Of a stretch of 64,000 nucleotides of DNA, positions 49,549-59,683 are shown piece by piece; position 1 is the stretch's first letter, and every line of letters starts with the position of its first letter. The notes beneath the pieces are model-generated. The model was not told the origin of the DNA. It ran no database searches and saw only the letters and a program-made list of their open reading frames with translations. The translations under genes were made by a program, and so were the position numbers. Source of the DNA: Cupriavidus pauculus (GTDB lineage Bacteria > Pseudomonadota > Gammaproteobacteria > Burkholderiales > Burkholderiaceae); NCBI RefSeq assembly GCF_002858765.1, contig NZ_PJRP01000001.1:966923-1030922 (forward strand), read 5' to 3'.

Positions 49549-50859
49549 ATGGAACATCTGACCCTCGGCCCTCTGACCCGCGCATCGGGCACCGTGCGCC
49601 TGCCTGGCTCGAAGAGCATCTCCAACCGCGTGCTGTTGCTCGCCGCGCTGGCAACGGGCGAGACGCGCGTGCGCGATTTGCTCGATTCCGACGATACCCA
49701 AGTCATGCTCGAAGCGCTGAAGGCGCTGGGCGTGTCGTGGCGCCGTGAAGGCGGCGACTGCATCGTCACCGGCGTGGGTGGCAATTTTCCGAACAAGTCG
49801 GCCGACCTGTTCATGGGCAACGCCGGTACGGCGATTCGCCCGCTGACGGCGGCGCTGGCGCTGCAGGGTGGTACTTATAAGATCAGCGGCGTGCCGCGCA
49901 TGCATGAGCGGCCGATCGGCGATCTGGTGGATGGCCTGCTGCAGGTTGGCGCCGCCGTCGAATATCTGGGCACGCCCGGCTATCCGCCGCTGCAGATCAA
50001 GCCGGCGCAGATTCGTATCGACGCGCCGATCCGTGTGCGCGGCGATGTGTCGAGCCAGTTCCTCACGGCGCTGCTGATGACGCTGCCGATGGCGTCGGCG
50101 CGGTCGGGCAGGATCGAGATCGAAGTGGTGGGCGAGCTGATCTCGAAGCCCTATATCGAGATCACGCTGAACCTGCTGGAACGCTTCGGCATCGTGGTCG
50201 AGCGCCAGGGGTGGGAACGCTTTATCCTGCCGGCCGGCGCGCAGTACCGCTCGCCGGGCGAGATCTATGTGGAAGGCGATGCCTCTAACGCCACGTATTT
50301 CCTGGCCGCCGGCGCCATTGGTGGCGGCCCGGTGCGGGTGGAGGGCGTGGGGCTGTCCAGCATCCAGGGCGATGTGCGGTTTGCCGATGCGCTGAACCGG
50401 ATGGGCGCCAACGTGATGGCCGGCGACAACTGGATCGAAGTGCGCGGCACCGAGCGCGACGATGGCCGGCTCAACGGTATCGAACTTGACTGCAACCACA
50501 TTCCCGATGCCGCGATGACGTTGGCCGTGGCGGCGCTGTTCGCGGAAGGCACGACTACGCTGACCAATATCGCCAGCTGGCGCGTCAAGGAGACGGATCG
50601 TATTGCTGCGATGGCGACGGAGCTGCGCAAGCTTGGCGCCACGGTGGAAGAGGGGGCGGACTATTTGAAGGTGATGCCGCCGGCATCTGATGCCTGGCAG
50701 ACCCCGGCAGACGGCATTGGCACCTATGATGATCACCGGATGGCCATGTGTTTCTCGTTGGCCGCTTTCGGGCCGCTGCCGGTGCGGATCAACGATCCGG
50801 GCTGCGTGGCGAAGACGTTCCCGGAGTATTTCTCGGTGTTTGCCGGGGTGGCGCGGTAA
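49549..50859 (+). CDS. aroA: 3-phosphoshikimate 1-carboxyvinyltransferase (EPSP synthase)
   Basis: Sixth step of the shikimate pathway, the glyphosate target. The 436-residue protein has the substrate loops [15 protein letters not shown] and [30 protein letters not shown], and the catalytic DDHRMAMCF near the C-terminus. The GNAGTAIRP form with Gly-Thr-Ala marks class I (glyphosate-sensitive) enzymes. Follows tyrA by 44 bases; in E. coli also aroA precedes cmk-rpsA. Confidence 0.97.
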   Translation: MEHLTLGPLTRASGTVRLPGSKSISNRVLLLAALATGETRVRDLLDSDDTQVMLEALKALGVSWRREGGDCIVTGVGGNFPNKSADLFMGNAGTAIRPLTAALALQGGTYKISGVPRMHERPIGDLVDGLLQVGAAVEYLGTPGYPPLQIKPAQIRIDAPIRVRGDVSSQFLTALLMTLPMASARSGRIEIEVVGELISKPYIEITLNLLERFGIVVERQGWERFILPAGAQYRSPGEIYVEGDASNATYFLAAGAIGGGPVRVEGVGLSSIQGDVRFADALNRMGANVMAGDNWIEVRGTERDDGRLNGIELDCNHIPDAAMTLAVAALFAEGTTTLTNIASWRVKETDRIAAMATELRKLGATVEEGADYLKVMPPASDAWQTPADGIGTYDDHRMAMCFSLAAFGPLPVRINDPGCVAKTFPEYFSVFAGVAR

Positions 50860-50886
50860 GCGGTCGCTCCGGTTCAATAGCAGTTT

Positions 50887-51123
50887 TCAGGCGGCGGCCA
50901 GGCTCGATGTCGCCGACGCCTCGGGCCGGGCTTCGGCCCTTGCGAGATGTTCACGACGATCACGGCGCTCCCAGTACTTGTCGAAGAAATAGTGAGCCAC
51001 CGTGTTGACGGCCGGTTCGATGAATGTGATGGCACCGCTGATGGCCAGGCTGCCGGTCAGCGCGTAGGTCACGCTGAATGCGATGCCCAGGTGCATGATG
51101 CCGAAGGTCAGGGTTTTGGCCAT
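50887..51123 (-). CDS. Small DUF2061 membrane protein
   Basis: A 78-residue protein with two hydrophobic segments (MHLGIAFSVTYALTGSLAIS and the following AISGAITFIEPAVNTVAHY). This matches DUF2061, small membrane proteins of unknown function. The ATG at 51123 is used; the upstream frame is unlikely. It is on the minus strand inside the otherwise plus-strand aroA-cmk interval, convergent with aroA, divergent from cmk. The C-terminus (ERRDRREHLARAEARPEA) is charged and probably cytosolic. Confidence 0.83.
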   Translation of the reverse strand: MAKTLTFGIMHLGIAFSVTYALTGSLAISGAITFIEPAVNTVAHYFFDKYWERRDRREHLARAEARPEASATSSLAAA

Positions 51124-51273
51124 GGTGAATTGCCTCACGTCGAAAAATGTCGGGATGGTCGCGCAGCGCCTTTTGTGGGGAGCGCGAACGCTGCAGCCGC
51201 GCAACCATGGATCAAATGATAACGACCCTCAATTAAAGTCGGAAATCAATAGTTTCAAGCTAATCAATTAAGA

Positions 51274-51933
51274 ATGACTATCATTGATGTCATCACCATA
51301 GATGGGCCAACCGCTTCCGGCAAGGGAACGGTGGCTCACAAGGTGGCAGATGCCCTGAGCTTCCATCTGCTGGACAGCGGTGCGCTGTATCGGCTGGTGG
51401 CGCTGGCCAGCGACCGTGTCGACGTGGACGTCGGCGACGTCGATACCCTTGCAAAGATCGCCCTGCGCCTCGATGTCAAGTTCGGCCCGGACCGCGTCTG
51501 GCTGGAGGGCGAGGAAGTCAGCCAGCTGATTCGCCAGGAGGCGATTGGTAATCGGGCGTCGGCGCTGGCTGTTCATCAGCCTGTGCGTGATGCGCTGACG
51601 GCACTTCAGCGCGGCTTTCGCAAGCTGCCTGGCCTGGTGGCGGACGGCCGCGACATGGGCACGGTGATCTTTCCAGACGCCCGCCTCAAGGTGTTCCTGA
51701 CCGCGAGTGTCGAGGCGCGCGCCCGCAGGCGCTATAAACAATTGATTGATAAGGGAATTTCTGCTAATATCGAAGACCTTTTGCGTGACCTCGAGGCGCG
51801 CGACGCGCGGGACCGTTCCCGTGCCGCCGCACCGTTGCGTCCCGCGGAAGACGCGCAACGCCTGGACACCTCTGAAATGACGGTGGACGAGGCGGTGGCG
51901 CAGGTGCTGGAGTGGTTCGCCGCGGTGCGGTGA
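51274..51933 (+). CDS. cmk: Cytidylate kinase
   Basis: Phosphorylates CMP and dCMP. The 219-residue protein begins with the P-loop [15 protein letters not shown]; other landmarks are the NMP-binding LLDSGALYR, the [15 protein letters not shown] motif and the [12 protein letters not shown]. Length is the bacterial norm. Upstream, an AT-rich 60-base stretch (about 51210-51273) between it and the divergent DUF2061 gene should hold its promoter. The next gene is rpsA, a widely conserved pair. Confidence 0.95.
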   Translation: MTIIDVITIDGPTASGKGTVAHKVADALSFHLLDSGALYRLVALASDRVDVDVGDVDTLAKIALRLDVKFGPDRVWLEGEEVSQLIRQEAIGNRASALAVHQPVRDALTALQRGFRKLPGLVADGRDMGTVIFPDARLKVFLTASVEARARRRYKQLIDKGISANIEDLLRDLEARDARDRSRAAAPLRPAEDAQRLDTSEMTVDEAVAQVLEWFAAVR

Positions 51934-51958
51934 GTAAAACCATGAGGCGCCGAACCGG

Positions 51959-51992
51959 ACCTGTATCGGAATCCAACCCGTCCGGTACAGGT
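51959..51992 (+). promoter_or_regulatory. Hairpin in the cmk-rpsA leader
   Basis: ACCTGTATCGG (51959-51969) pairs with CCGGTACAGGT (51982-51992) with one G-U, loop 12 nt. It lies about 85 bases before the rpsA start. It could be a terminator for cmk (no T-run) or part of the S1 autoregulation leader. Confidence 0.4.
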
Positions 51993-52076
51993 TGTTCAAC
52001 CTGACCCCGCTGCGTGAGGCAGACTGTGCACGATACTCGTGCCGGCCAGCGTACTGCGGATAGCTACTTTACGTTT

Positions 52077-53771
52077 ATGTCCGACCTGCAAACCAACGAA
52101 TCCTTTGCCGCACTGTTCGAGGAATCGATCGCCCGCTCCAATATGAAGGCTGGCGAAGTGATTTCCGCTGAAGTCGTGCGCATCGACCACAACTTCGTGG
52201 TCGTCAACGCCGGCCTGAAGTCCGAGGCGTTTGTGCCGGTGGAGGAGTTCCTGAACGACCAGGGCGAACTCGAAGTGCAGGCCGGCGACTACGTGTCCGT
52301 GGCCATCGACGCGCTCGAGAACGGCTATGGCGACACCATCCTCTCCCGCGACAAGGCCAAGCGCTTGGCATCGTGGCTGAACCTCGAGAAGGCGCTGGAA
52401 GACGGCGAAATCATCTCGGGTACCGTGACCGGCAAGGTCAAGGGCGGCCTGACCGTCATGGTCAACGGCATCCGTGCCTTCCTGCCCGGTTCGCTCGTCG
52501 ACGTGCGTCCGATCAAGGACACCACGCCGTACGAAGGCAAGACCCTGGAATTCAAGGTCATCAAGCTCGACCGCAAGCGTAACAACGTCGTGCTGTCGCG
52601 TCGCGCCGTGGTGGAAGCCACGCTGGGCGAAGAGCGTCAGAAGCTGATGGAAACGCTGAAGGAAGGCGCGATCGTCAACGGTATCGTCAAGAACATCACC
52701 GACTACGGCGCGTTCGTGGACCTGGGTGGTATCGACGGCCTGCTGCACATCACCGACCTGGCATGGCGTCGTGTGCGTCACCCGAGCGAAGTGCTGTCGG
52801 TTGGCCAGGAAATCACCGCCAAGATCCTCAAGTTCGACCAGGAAAAGAACCGCGTCTCGCTGGGCGTGAAGCAACTGGGCGAAGATCCGTGGGTGGGCAT
52901 CTCGCGTCGCTACCCGCAAGGCACCCGTCTGTTCGGCAAGGTGACCAACCTGACCGACTACGGCGCATTCGTGGAAATCGAAGCCGGTATCGAAGGCCTG
53001 GTCCACGTGTCCGAAATGGACTGGACCAACAAGAACGTGGCGCCGTCGAAGGTTGTCCAGCTGGGCGACGAAGTGGAAGTCATGGTTCTGGATATCGACG
53101 AAGACAAGCGTCGTATCAGCCTGGGTATGAAGCAGTGCAAGGCCAATCCGTGGGACGATTTCAGCCGCAACCAGAAGAAGGGCGACAAGCTGACGGGCCA
53201 GATCAAGTCGATCACCGACTTCGGCGTGTTCATCGGTCTGCCTGGCGGCATCGACGGCCTGGTTCACCTGTCGGACCTGTCGTGGCAAGAGACGGGCGAA
53301 GAAGCCGTGCGCAAGTACAAGAAGGGCGACGAAGTGGAAGCTGTCGTTCTGGGCATCGACGTCGACAAGGAACGCATCTCGCTGGGTATCAAGCAGCTGT
53401 CGGGCGATCCGTTCAACAACTTCATCTCGGCCAACGACAAGGGTTCGCTCGTCAACGGCACGATCAAGGCTGTTGATGCCAAGGGCGCCGTGGTGCAACT
53501 GGCTGACGACGTGGAAGGCTACCTGCGTGCATCGGAAATCTCCGCTGACCGCGTGGAAGACGCCCGCAACGTGCTGAAGGAAGGCGAGCAAATCACCGCC
53601 CTGGTGGTGAACGTCGACCGCAAGTCGCGCAACATCAACCTGTCGATCAAGGCCAAGGACAGCGCAGAGCAGCAAGAAGCGATGCAGAAGTTCCAGGCTG
53701 ACACCGGCACGGCTGGCACGACCAACCTGGGTGCGCTGCTGAAGGCCAAGCTGGGCCAGGACAACCAGTAA
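52077..53771 (+). CDS. rpsA: 30S ribosomal protein S1
   Basis: RNA-binding protein needed to load most mRNAs on the ribosome. The 564-residue protein holds six S1 (OB-fold) repeats: two degenerate ones at the N-terminus binding the ribosome (from [20 protein letters not shown]) and four RNA-binding ones with repeated motifs such as [20 protein letters not shown] and [20 protein letters not shown]. The start at 52077 gives the classical [17 protein letters not shown]; 21 further upstream codons in frame are not coding. S1 normally represses its own translation through its leader. Confidence 0.97.
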   Translation: MSDLQTNESFAALFEESIARSNMKAGEVISAEVVRIDHNFVVVNAGLKSEAFVPVEEFLNDQGELEVQAGDYVSVAIDALENGYGDTILSRDKAKRLASWLNLEKALEDGEIISGTVTGKVKGGLTVMVNGIRAFLPGSLVDVRPIKDTTPYEGKTLEFKVIKLDRKRNNVVLSRRAVVEATLGEERQKLMETLKEGAIVNGIVKNITDYGAFVDLGGIDGLLHITDLAWRRVRHPSEVLSVGQEITAKILKFDQEKNRVSLGVKQLGEDPWVGISRRYPQGTRLFGKVTNLTDYGAFVEIEAGIEGLVHVSEMDWTNKNVAPSKVVQLGDEVEVMVLDIDEDKRRISLGMKQCKANPWDDFSRNQKKGDKLTGQIKSITDFGVFIGLPGGIDGLVHLSDLSWQETGEEAVRKYKKGDEVEAVVLGIDVDKERISLGIKQLSGDPFNNFISANDKGSLVNGTIKAVDAKGAVVQLADDVEGYLRASEISADRVEDARNVLKEGEQITALVVNVDRKSRNINLSIKAKDSAEQQEAMQKFQADTGTAGTTNLGALLKAKLGQDNQ

Positions 53772-53801
53772 TTTAGAGCGCCGCGCGAAGCGAGACCGCC
53801 C

Positions 53802-54215
53802 ATGACCAAGTCCGAGCTCGTCGAAAAACTGGCTGCCCGTTTTCCGCAGTTGTTGCTGCGGGATGCGGACATCTCGGTAAAAACGATTCTCGACGCGATG
53901 TCCGAAGCCCTGGCCGATGGCCATCGCATCGAGATCCGTGGCTTCGGCAGCTTTGGTCTGAACCGGCGGCCGCCTCGCGTGGGCCGCAACCCCAAGTCCG
54001 GCGAACGCGTGCTGGTGCCCGAAAAGCGGGTGCCGCACTTCAAGGCGGGCAAGGAGTTGCGGGAGCGGGTAGACCGCCCTGTTACGCCGCAGGCTGGCGT
54101 CGCGACCGTGAACGGTCAGGCGTCGCACGGCAAGGCAGGGCAGTCGCTGGCCCCGTCGCAGCCGGCTTCGGCAGGTCTGCACGAGGACAACCAGCTTAAT
54201 CTGGTCCGTTCCTGA
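53802..54215 (+). CDS. ihfB: Integration host factor subunit beta
   Basis: DNA-bending protein, partner of IhfA. The first 95 residues are canonical: [14 protein letters not shown], the [22 protein letters not shown] signature with the intercalating-Pro arm, and [12 protein letters not shown]. After that comes a tail of about 42 residues, low in complexity (Ala, Gln, Ser, Gly), ending QLNLVRS, which E. coli IhfB (94 residues) lacks. It starts 30 bases after rpsA and is probably cotranscribed; a strong terminator follows. Confidence 0.95.
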   Translation: MTKSELVEKLAARFPQLLLRDADISVKTILDAMSEALADGHRIEIRGFGSFGLNRRPPRVGRNPKSGERVLVPEKRVPHFKAGKELRERVDRPVTPQAGVATVNGQASHGKAGQSLAPSQPASAGLHEDNQLNLVRS

Positions 54216-54245
54216 TGCATGCTCGCCATATTGGCAAGTCTGTTG

Positions 54246-54273
54246 AAAAGCGCTCCTCCGGGAGCGCTTTTTG
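54246..54273 (+). terminator. Terminator after ihfB
   Basis: AAAAGCGCTCC (54246-54256) with GGAGCGCTTTT (54261-54271), then TTG. An 11-bp stem with a 4-nt loop ends the cmk/rpsA/ihfB transcript. Confidence 0.9.
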
Positions 54274-54441
54274 TTTGAGCGCGGACAATGGCCGCCGGCA
54301 ACTGCGGGCAGACCGCCAGGCGACCAATCGTTACCGTCTGCGAGAAGTGATTCCGCTACAATGCCGGGAATCCTTGGCCGGGTGCGCCCTAACGCTGTTG
54401 CGTGACCGGTTGTGCACTCATGTTCCGATGGCATTCACCGC

Positions 54442-54771
54442 ATGAAACTCATCACCTGGATCTTCCGTATCGTCCTGTTCGTGCTGCTGTTCGTGCTGGC
54501 ACTGCGCAATACCGGCGATGCCGACCTGCAGCTGTTCTTCGGCGCGGTATGGCATGCCCCGCTGATCCTGATCCTGCTGGCCGCGTTCGGGCTGGGCATC
54601 GTGGCCGCCCTGGCTGCCGTGGCGCCGGGGCTGATGCGTCAGCGCATGGAAGCCGCGCGCCTGCGTCGTGCCTTGGGTGCGGCACGTGCTGCCACGACGG
54701 TGGTGGTGGATGCCGTGCCGCCCGAGGCCAAGCCGGGCGTACCTTATAACGTAGTCGGTCCGAAAGTCTGA
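54442..54771 (+). CDS. lapA: Lipopolysaccharide assembly protein LapA (DUF1049)
   Basis: A 109-residue inner-membrane protein with two hydrophobic helices (ITWIFRIVLFVLLFVLALRN and APLILILLAAFGLGIVAALA) and a cytosolic basic C-terminal helix (RQRMEAARLRRALGAAR). This is the LapA/YciS layout. It works with LapB in the control of LPS synthesis through LpxC turnover. A TACAAT box at 54357-54362 could be the -10 element. It ends 3 bases before lapB. Confidence 0.88.
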   Translation: MKLITWIFRIVLFVLLFVLALRNTGDADLQLFFGAVWHAPLILILLAAFGLGIVAALAAVAPGLMRQRMEAARLRRALGAARAATTVVVDAVPPEAKPGVPYNVVGPKV

Positions 54772-54774
54772 CCC

Positions 54775-56007
54775 ATGATGTTTGAAACCTGGTGGCTGCT
54801 GGCGCTGCCGCTTGTATTTGGCCTTGGCTGGATGGCTGCGCGCTTCGATCTGCGCCAGCTGATGAGCGAACAGGGCGCGTTGCCGCGTTCGTATTTCAAG
54901 GGCCTCAATTTCCTGCTTAACGAGCAGCCTGACAAGGCCATCGATGCCTTTGTCGAAGTGGCGCGTCTCGATCCCGAGACCACCGAGCTGCACTTTGCGC
55001 TGGGCGCGCTGTTCCGCCGCCGTGGCGAAACCGAACGCGCCATCCGCGTGCACCAGAACCTGGCTACCCGTCCAGACCTTCCCGAGTCCGAACGTGAGCA
55101 CGCACTCTACGAACTGGGGCAGGATTTCCTGCGCGCCGGCCTGCTGGACCGCGCGGAGGAATCGCTGCGTCGGCTGATGTCCGGCCCCTATGCGGCTTCC
55201 GCGAAGCGCGTGCTGCTGGAACTGTACGAAGTCGAGAAGGAGTGGTCGAAAGCCATCGACGCCGCGCGGGAGCTGCAGACGCTCGACCAGAAGGACTACC
55301 GCGTGCAGATTGCCCAGTTCTGCTGTGAACTGGCGCAGGATGCGTTGCAAAAGAAGAAGCCGGACGAAGCTGTCGAGTGGCTGCGTCGTGCCCGCGAGGA
55401 AAACCCGGCCAGCGTGCGTGCACCGATCCTGCTGGGCGACGTGGCCGCTGCGGCCGGCGACCAGACTGGCGCGCTGCAGCACTGGCTTGGCATCGAGAGC
55501 CAGGACGCAGCCTATCTGCCGCTGGTGGCCGACCGCGTGGTCAAGGCCTACGCGACACTGGGCGAGCAGGGCAAGGCCCTGCAGTGGCTGCGCGAACTGC
55601 TCACGACCAAGCTGGCTCCGGAGCTGCTCGATACCGCCTATCGCACCGAACTCGAAGCCAACGGCCCTGTGGCCGCGACTGCGCTGATGCGCGAACAGTT
55701 GCGCCGCCAGCCGACGCTACTTGCGCTGACCCGATACTTCGAGGCGCAGGCGGCTGAAAGCCAGGCGCTGCAGACGGCCGGCGCCAATGGCGAAGCCCCG
55801 GCCGATGCCGATGTCGCGACTGCCGAGCCGGACGACCAGACGAAGGAAACCGCGGCGATCCGCGATCTGCTGCAGCTTCGCACCCGTAACCTGGCGCGCT
55901 ATACCTGCCGCGAATGCGGCTTCCGCGCCCGGCTGTTCTACTGGCAGTGCCCCGGCTGCAACCGCTGGGAAACCTATGCGCCGCGCCGCTCCGAAGCGCT
56001 TGGCTAA
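54775..56007 (+). CDS. lapB: Lipopolysaccharide assembly protein LapB
   Basis: Membrane-anchored TPR protein (410 residues; E. coli YciM 389) that targets LpxC to FtsH and so sets the LPS level. It has one N-terminal membrane helix (WWLLALPLVFGLGWMAA), the typical YFKGLNFLLNEQPDKAIDAF followed by about seven to nine TPR units (residues 40-310), and a C-terminal rubredoxin-type metal site with two CxxC pairs (YTCRECGF and WQCPGCNRW). A stretch of about 40 residues, Ala/Asp/Glu-rich, between TPRs and metal site is longer than in E. coli. Confidence 0.94.
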   Translation: MMFETWWLLALPLVFGLGWMAARFDLRQLMSEQGALPRSYFKGLNFLLNEQPDKAIDAFVEVARLDPETTELHFALGALFRRRGETERAIRVHQNLATRPDLPESEREHALYELGQDFLRAGLLDRAEESLRRLMSGPYAASAKRVLLELYEVEKEWSKAIDAARELQTLDQKDYRVQIAQFCCELAQDALQKKKPDEAVEWLRRAREENPASVRAPILLGDVAAAAGDQTGALQHWLGIESQDAAYLPLVADRVVKAYATLGEQGKALQWLRELLTTKLAPELLDTAYRTELEANGPVAATALMREQLRRQPTLLALTRYFEAQAAESQALQTAGANGEAPADADVATAEPDDQTKETAAIRDLLQLRTRNLARYTCRECGFRARLFYWQCPGCNRWETYAPRRSEALG

Positions 56008-56046
56008 TACCTCTCAAGCGAACCTGAATTCCCTGGAGCTTCCGCA

Positions 56047-57420
56047 ATGAAAGTTACGATTATTGGCAGCGGCTATGTTGGCCTCGTGACCGGTGCCTGT
56101 CTGGCAGAACTCGGCAATTCCGTGTTCTGCCTCGATGTCGACGAGAAGAAGATCGCGCTGCTGAATGCTGGTGGCGTGCCCATCTACGAACCGGGCCTGA
56201 AGGAACTGATCGACCGCAATCGCGCGGCCGGCCGGCTGACGTTTTCTACCGATGTGGCGGCTAGCGTCGAACATGCCGACGTGCAGTTCATCGCCGTGGG
56301 CACGCCGCCCGACGAGGACGGCTCGGCCGACCTGCAGTACGTGCTGGCCGCCGCGCGCAATATCGGCCGCCACATGACCGGCTTCAAGGTCGTCGTGGAC
56401 AAGTCCACCGTGCCGGTAGGCACCGGCGACCGCGTGGCCGCCGCGATCCGCGAGGAACTGGCGGCGCGCGGGCTCGAAGACCTGCAGTTCTCGGTGGTGT
56501 CCAATCCCGAGTTCCTGAAGGAAGGCGCGGCCGTGGAAGACTTCATGCGTCCGGACCGCATCGTGCTGGGCTGCGCGCCCGACGTGGCCGGCCGTCACGC
56601 GCAGGCCATCATGCGTCAGCTGTATTCGCCGTTCAACCGCAACCACGAGCGCACGTTCTACATGGACGTGCGGTCGGCCGAGTTCACGAAGTACGCGGCC
56701 AACTCGATGCTGGCCACGCGTATCTCGTTCATGAACGAACTGGCCAACCTGGCCGACGAAGTGGGCGCCGACATCGAGCTGGTGCGGATGGGCATCGGCT
56801 CCGATCCCCGTATCGGCTACAGCTTCCTGTATGCGGGCGCGGGCTACGGCGGCTCCTGCTTTCCCAAGGACGTGCAGGCGCTGATGCGCACGGCCAGCGC
56901 CTATGGCAAGCCGATGCGCGTGCTGGAGGCCGTGGAGTCCGTCAACGATGCACAGAAACAGGTGCTGGGCGGCAAGGTGGTCAAGCGCTTTGGCGAAGAC
57001 CTGACCGGCAAGACCTTCGGCATCTGGGGCCTGGCGTTCAAGCCGAATACCGACGACATGCGCGAAGCGCCGGCCCGGGTGCTGGCCCGCGAGCTGGTGT
57101 CGCGTGGCGCATCGCTGCGCGTACATGACCCCGTGGCGATGCACGAGGCACGCCGCGTGCTGGAAACCGACCTGGCCGATATTGTCGGCGGCTTGGACCG
57201 CGTGCAGTTCTGCGATGCCCAGATGGACGTGCTGAAGGACGCCGATGCGCTGGTGATCGTGACGGAGTGGAAGGTATTCCGCAGCCCCGATTTTTCGCAA
57301 ATCCGAGCGTTGCTCAAGACACCGGTCATCATCGACGGCCGCAATCTCTATGAACCCGATGCCATGGCCCAGGCCGGCATCGAATATCACGCGATCGGGC
57401 GCTCCACGGTGGCGCACTGA
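56047..57420 (+). CDS. ugd: UDP-glucose 6-dehydrogenase
   Basis: Oxidises UDP-glucose twice to UDP-glucuronate, for surface polysaccharides and for lipid A modification with 4-aminoarabinose. The 457-residue protein has the Rossmann motif [19 protein letters not shown], the [12 protein letters not shown] segment, [10 protein letters not shown], the catalytic cysteine in [11 protein letters not shown] (Cys near residue 262) and a C-terminal UDP-binding domain. Ribosome site CTGGAG. It lies between LPS-assembly and heptose genes, consistent with an envelope role. Confidence 0.95.
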   Translation: MKVTIIGSGYVGLVTGACLAELGNSVFCLDVDEKKIALLNAGGVPIYEPGLKELIDRNRAAGRLTFSTDVAASVEHADVQFIAVGTPPDEDGSADLQYVLAAARNIGRHMTGFKVVVDKSTVPVGTGDRVAAAIREELAARGLEDLQFSVVSNPEFLKEGAAVEDFMRPDRIVLGCAPDVAGRHAQAIMRQLYSPFNRNHERTFYMDVRSAEFTKYAANSMLATRISFMNELANLADEVGADIELVRMGIGSDPRIGYSFLYAGAGYGGSCFPKDVQALMRTASAYGKPMRVLEAVESVNDAQKQVLGGKVVKRFGEDLTGKTFGIWGLAFKPNTDDMREAPARVLARELVSRGASLRVHDPVAMHEARRVLETDLADIVGGLDRVQFCDAQMDVLKDADALVIVTEWKVFRSPDFSQIRALLKTPVIIDGRNLYEPDAMAQAGIEYHAIGRSTVAH

Positions 57421-57496
57421 TTCGTTTCAATAGCGTATCCAGACCGACCCGCCCCGCCGTCACGGCACGGCGCGGCAGGGTCGCAAAGGGAAGTTC

Positions 57497-58438
57497 ATGA
57501 GCAAGAACACGATTCCGCAGGACCAGATCCGCCAGTCGCAGGTACTGGTGGTGGGCGACATGATGCTGGACCGCTACTGGTTCGGCGACGTGGAGCGCAT
57601 CTCGCCGGAAGCGCCCGTGCCCGTGGTGCAGATCAAGCGAAGCGACGAGCGCCTGGGCGGCGCCGCCAACGTGGCGCGCAATGCGGCCGCGCTGGGGGCC
57701 CGGGTGGGCATGCTGGGCGTGGTGGGTGATGACGAGCCCGGCCGCACGCTCGAGGCGCTGCTCAACGAGAGCCAGGTTCAGCCGTATCTGCATCGCGACG
57801 CCAACCTGAACACCACGATCAAGTTGCGCGTGGTGGCGCACCAGCAGCAGCTGTTGCGGGTGGATTTCGAGAACGCGCCGGCCAACGAAGTGCTGGCTTC
57901 GGTACACGATCGCTTCCAGACCCTGATCAGCGACTACCAGGTGCTGGTGCTGTCGGATTACGGCAAGGGCGGCCTGACCCATGTCGGTCGCATGGTCGAG
58001 GCGGGCCGCGCGGCCGGCCGCACCGTGCTGGTCGACCCCAAGGGCGACGACTATTCCCGCTACCGCGGCGCCACGCTGATCACGCCGAACCGCGCCGAGA
58101 TGCGGGCCGTGGTGGGCGCCTGGAAGACCGAGGCCGACCTGACGATCCGTGCGCAGAACCTGCGCCGCGAGCTGCAGTTGGAAGCCTTGCTGCTGACGCG
58201 TTCGGAAGAGGGCATGACGCTCTACACCGAAGCCGAAGTGCTGCATGTCTCGGCCCAGGCGCGCGAAGTCTATGATGTATCGGGGGCCGGCGACACGGTG
58301 ATCGCCACGTTGGCCACCATGCTCGGCGCCGGTGTGCCGCTCAAGGAAGCCGTGCAGCATGCCAACCGCGCCGGCAGCATCGTCGTCGGCAAGCTGGGTA
58401 CCGCCGTTGTCACTTATCCCGAATTGTTCGGCGCCTGA
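57497..58438 (+). CDS. hldE1: D-glycero-beta-D-manno-heptose-7-phosphate kinase
   Basis: PfkB-family sugar kinase of the ADP-heptose pathway for the LPS inner core. The 313-residue protein covers only the kinase half of E. coli HldE; the nucleotidyl-transfer half is encoded elsewhere (HldE2/RfaE2). Motifs: VLVVGDMMLDRYWFG, the PfkB-1 pattern ERLGGAANVARNAAALG and the PfkB-2 pattern DVSGAGDTVIATLATML with the catalytic Asp. Gap to hldD is 26 bases, so they form an operon. Confidence 0.93.
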   Translation: MSKNTIPQDQIRQSQVLVVGDMMLDRYWFGDVERISPEAPVPVVQIKRSDERLGGAANVARNAAALGARVGMLGVVGDDEPGRTLEALLNESQVQPYLHRDANLNTTIKLRVVAHQQQLLRVDFENAPANEVLASVHDRFQTLISDYQVLVLSDYGKGGLTHVGRMVEAGRAAGRTVLVDPKGDDYSRYRGATLITPNRAEMRAVVGAWKTEADLTIRAQNLRRELQLEALLLTRSEEGMTLYTEAEVLHVSAQAREVYDVSGAGDTVIATLATMLGAGVPLKEAVQHANRAGSIVVGKLGTAVVTYPELFGA

Positions 58439-58464
58439 GGGGCGCCGGCTAGCGTGAATTCGCC

Positions 58465-59457
58465 ATGACCATCATTGTGACCGGCGCTGCCGGCTTTATC
58501 GGCAGCAACCTTGTCAAGGGCCTGAACGAGCGCGGCGAGACCCATATCGTCGCGGTCGACAACCTGACGCGTGCCGAGAAATTCAACAATCTCGTGGACT
58601 GCGAGATTGCCGACTACCTGGACAAGGCCGAGTTCGTCGAACGCTTCAAGCGTGGCGACTTCGGCAATGTGCGCGCGGTGTTCCATGAAGGCGCCTGCTC
58701 CGACACCATGGAGACGGACGGCCGCTACATGATGGAGAACAACTACCGCTACACGCTGGCGCTGATGGAAGCCTGCCTGGAGCAGGGCACCCAGTTCCTC
58801 TACGCGTCGTCGGCTGCCACATATGGCGCTTCGACGACGTTCCGCGAAGATCGCGAATGCGAAAAGCCGTTGAACGTCTACGGCTATTCCAAATTCCTGT
58901 TCGACCAGGTGGTGCGCCGCCGGCTGCCGTCCGCGCATTCGCAGATCGTTGGCTTCCGGTACTTCAACATCTACGGTCCGCGCGAATTCCACAAGGGACG
59001 CATGGCTTCGGTGGCGTTCCACCATTTCAACCAGTTTCGTGCCGAAGGCACCGTCAAGCTGTTTGGCGAGTACAACGGCTACGCGCCGGGCACGCAAAGC
59101 CGCGACTTCGTGTCGGTGGAAGATGTGGTCAAGGTCAATCTGTACTTCCTGGACCATCCGGAAAAGTCCGGCATCTTCAACCTGGGCACGGGCCGCTCGC
59201 AGCCGTTCAACGATATTGCGGTGTCCGTGGTGAACGCCTTGCGCGAATCCGAGGACAAGCCGCCGCTGTCGCTGGATGAAATGGTGCAGGAAGGGCTGGT
59301 CGAGTACGTCAAGTTTCCCGACGCGTTGCGTGGCAAATACCAGTGCTTCACGCAGTCCGACATGTCGCGCCTGCGTTCGGCCGGCTACGAGGCGCCGTTC
59401 CTGACGGTGCAGGAAGGCGTGAGCCGCTACTGCCAGTGGCTGCTCGAGCGTAACTAA
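58465..59457 (+). CDS. hldD: ADP-L-glycero-D-manno-heptose 6-epimerase
   Basis: Final step of ADP-heptose synthesis. The 330-residue short-chain dehydrogenase-type protein has the NADP motif [18 protein letters not shown], the catalytic YASSAATYG and [10 protein letters not shown] (Tyr-Lys), and the [14 protein letters not shown] segment typical of HldD. Length equals E. coli plus about 20. It follows hldE1 and a hairpin lies 43 bases after the stop. Confidence 0.96.
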   Translation: MTIIVTGAAGFIGSNLVKGLNERGETHIVAVDNLTRAEKFNNLVDCEIADYLDKAEFVERFKRGDFGNVRAVFHEGACSDTMETDGRYMMENNYRYTLALMEACLEQGTQFLYASSAATYGASTTFREDRECEKPLNVYGYSKFLFDQVVRRRLPSAHSQIVGFRYFNIYGPREFHKGRMASVAFHHFNQFRAEGTVKLFGEYNGYAPGTQSRDFVSVEDVVKVNLYFLDHPEKSGIFNLGTGRSQPFNDIAVSVVNALRESEDKPPLSLDEMVQEGLVEYVKFPDALRGKYQCFTQSDMSRLRSAGYEAPFLTVQEGVSRYCQWLLERN

Positions 59458-59500
59458 CCGATTGACCGAGGACGGCCGTGTCGCGCCCGCGCCACGGTTT

Positions 59501-59534
59501 GCAATGGCCGGATTCGTAGAAGTCCGGCCATTGC
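59501..59534 (+). terminator. Hairpin after hldD
   Basis: GCAATGGCCGGA (59501-59512) pairs perfectly with TCCGGCCATTGC (59523-59534), loop 10 nt. Strong 12-bp stem but no T-run. Confidence 0.6.
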
Positions 59535-59683
59535 ATCACCAATATCGCGCTTGGACACACAAACGCGCGGGTATTGTGAACTCATGTGTCCAGCCATTTC
59601 TGACGTCTGCTCAGACTCCTATCCTGACCGCTTCCGTTGCCATCCGGCGGCGGACAGCAACCGTAAGGAAAGGAGATTCATCG

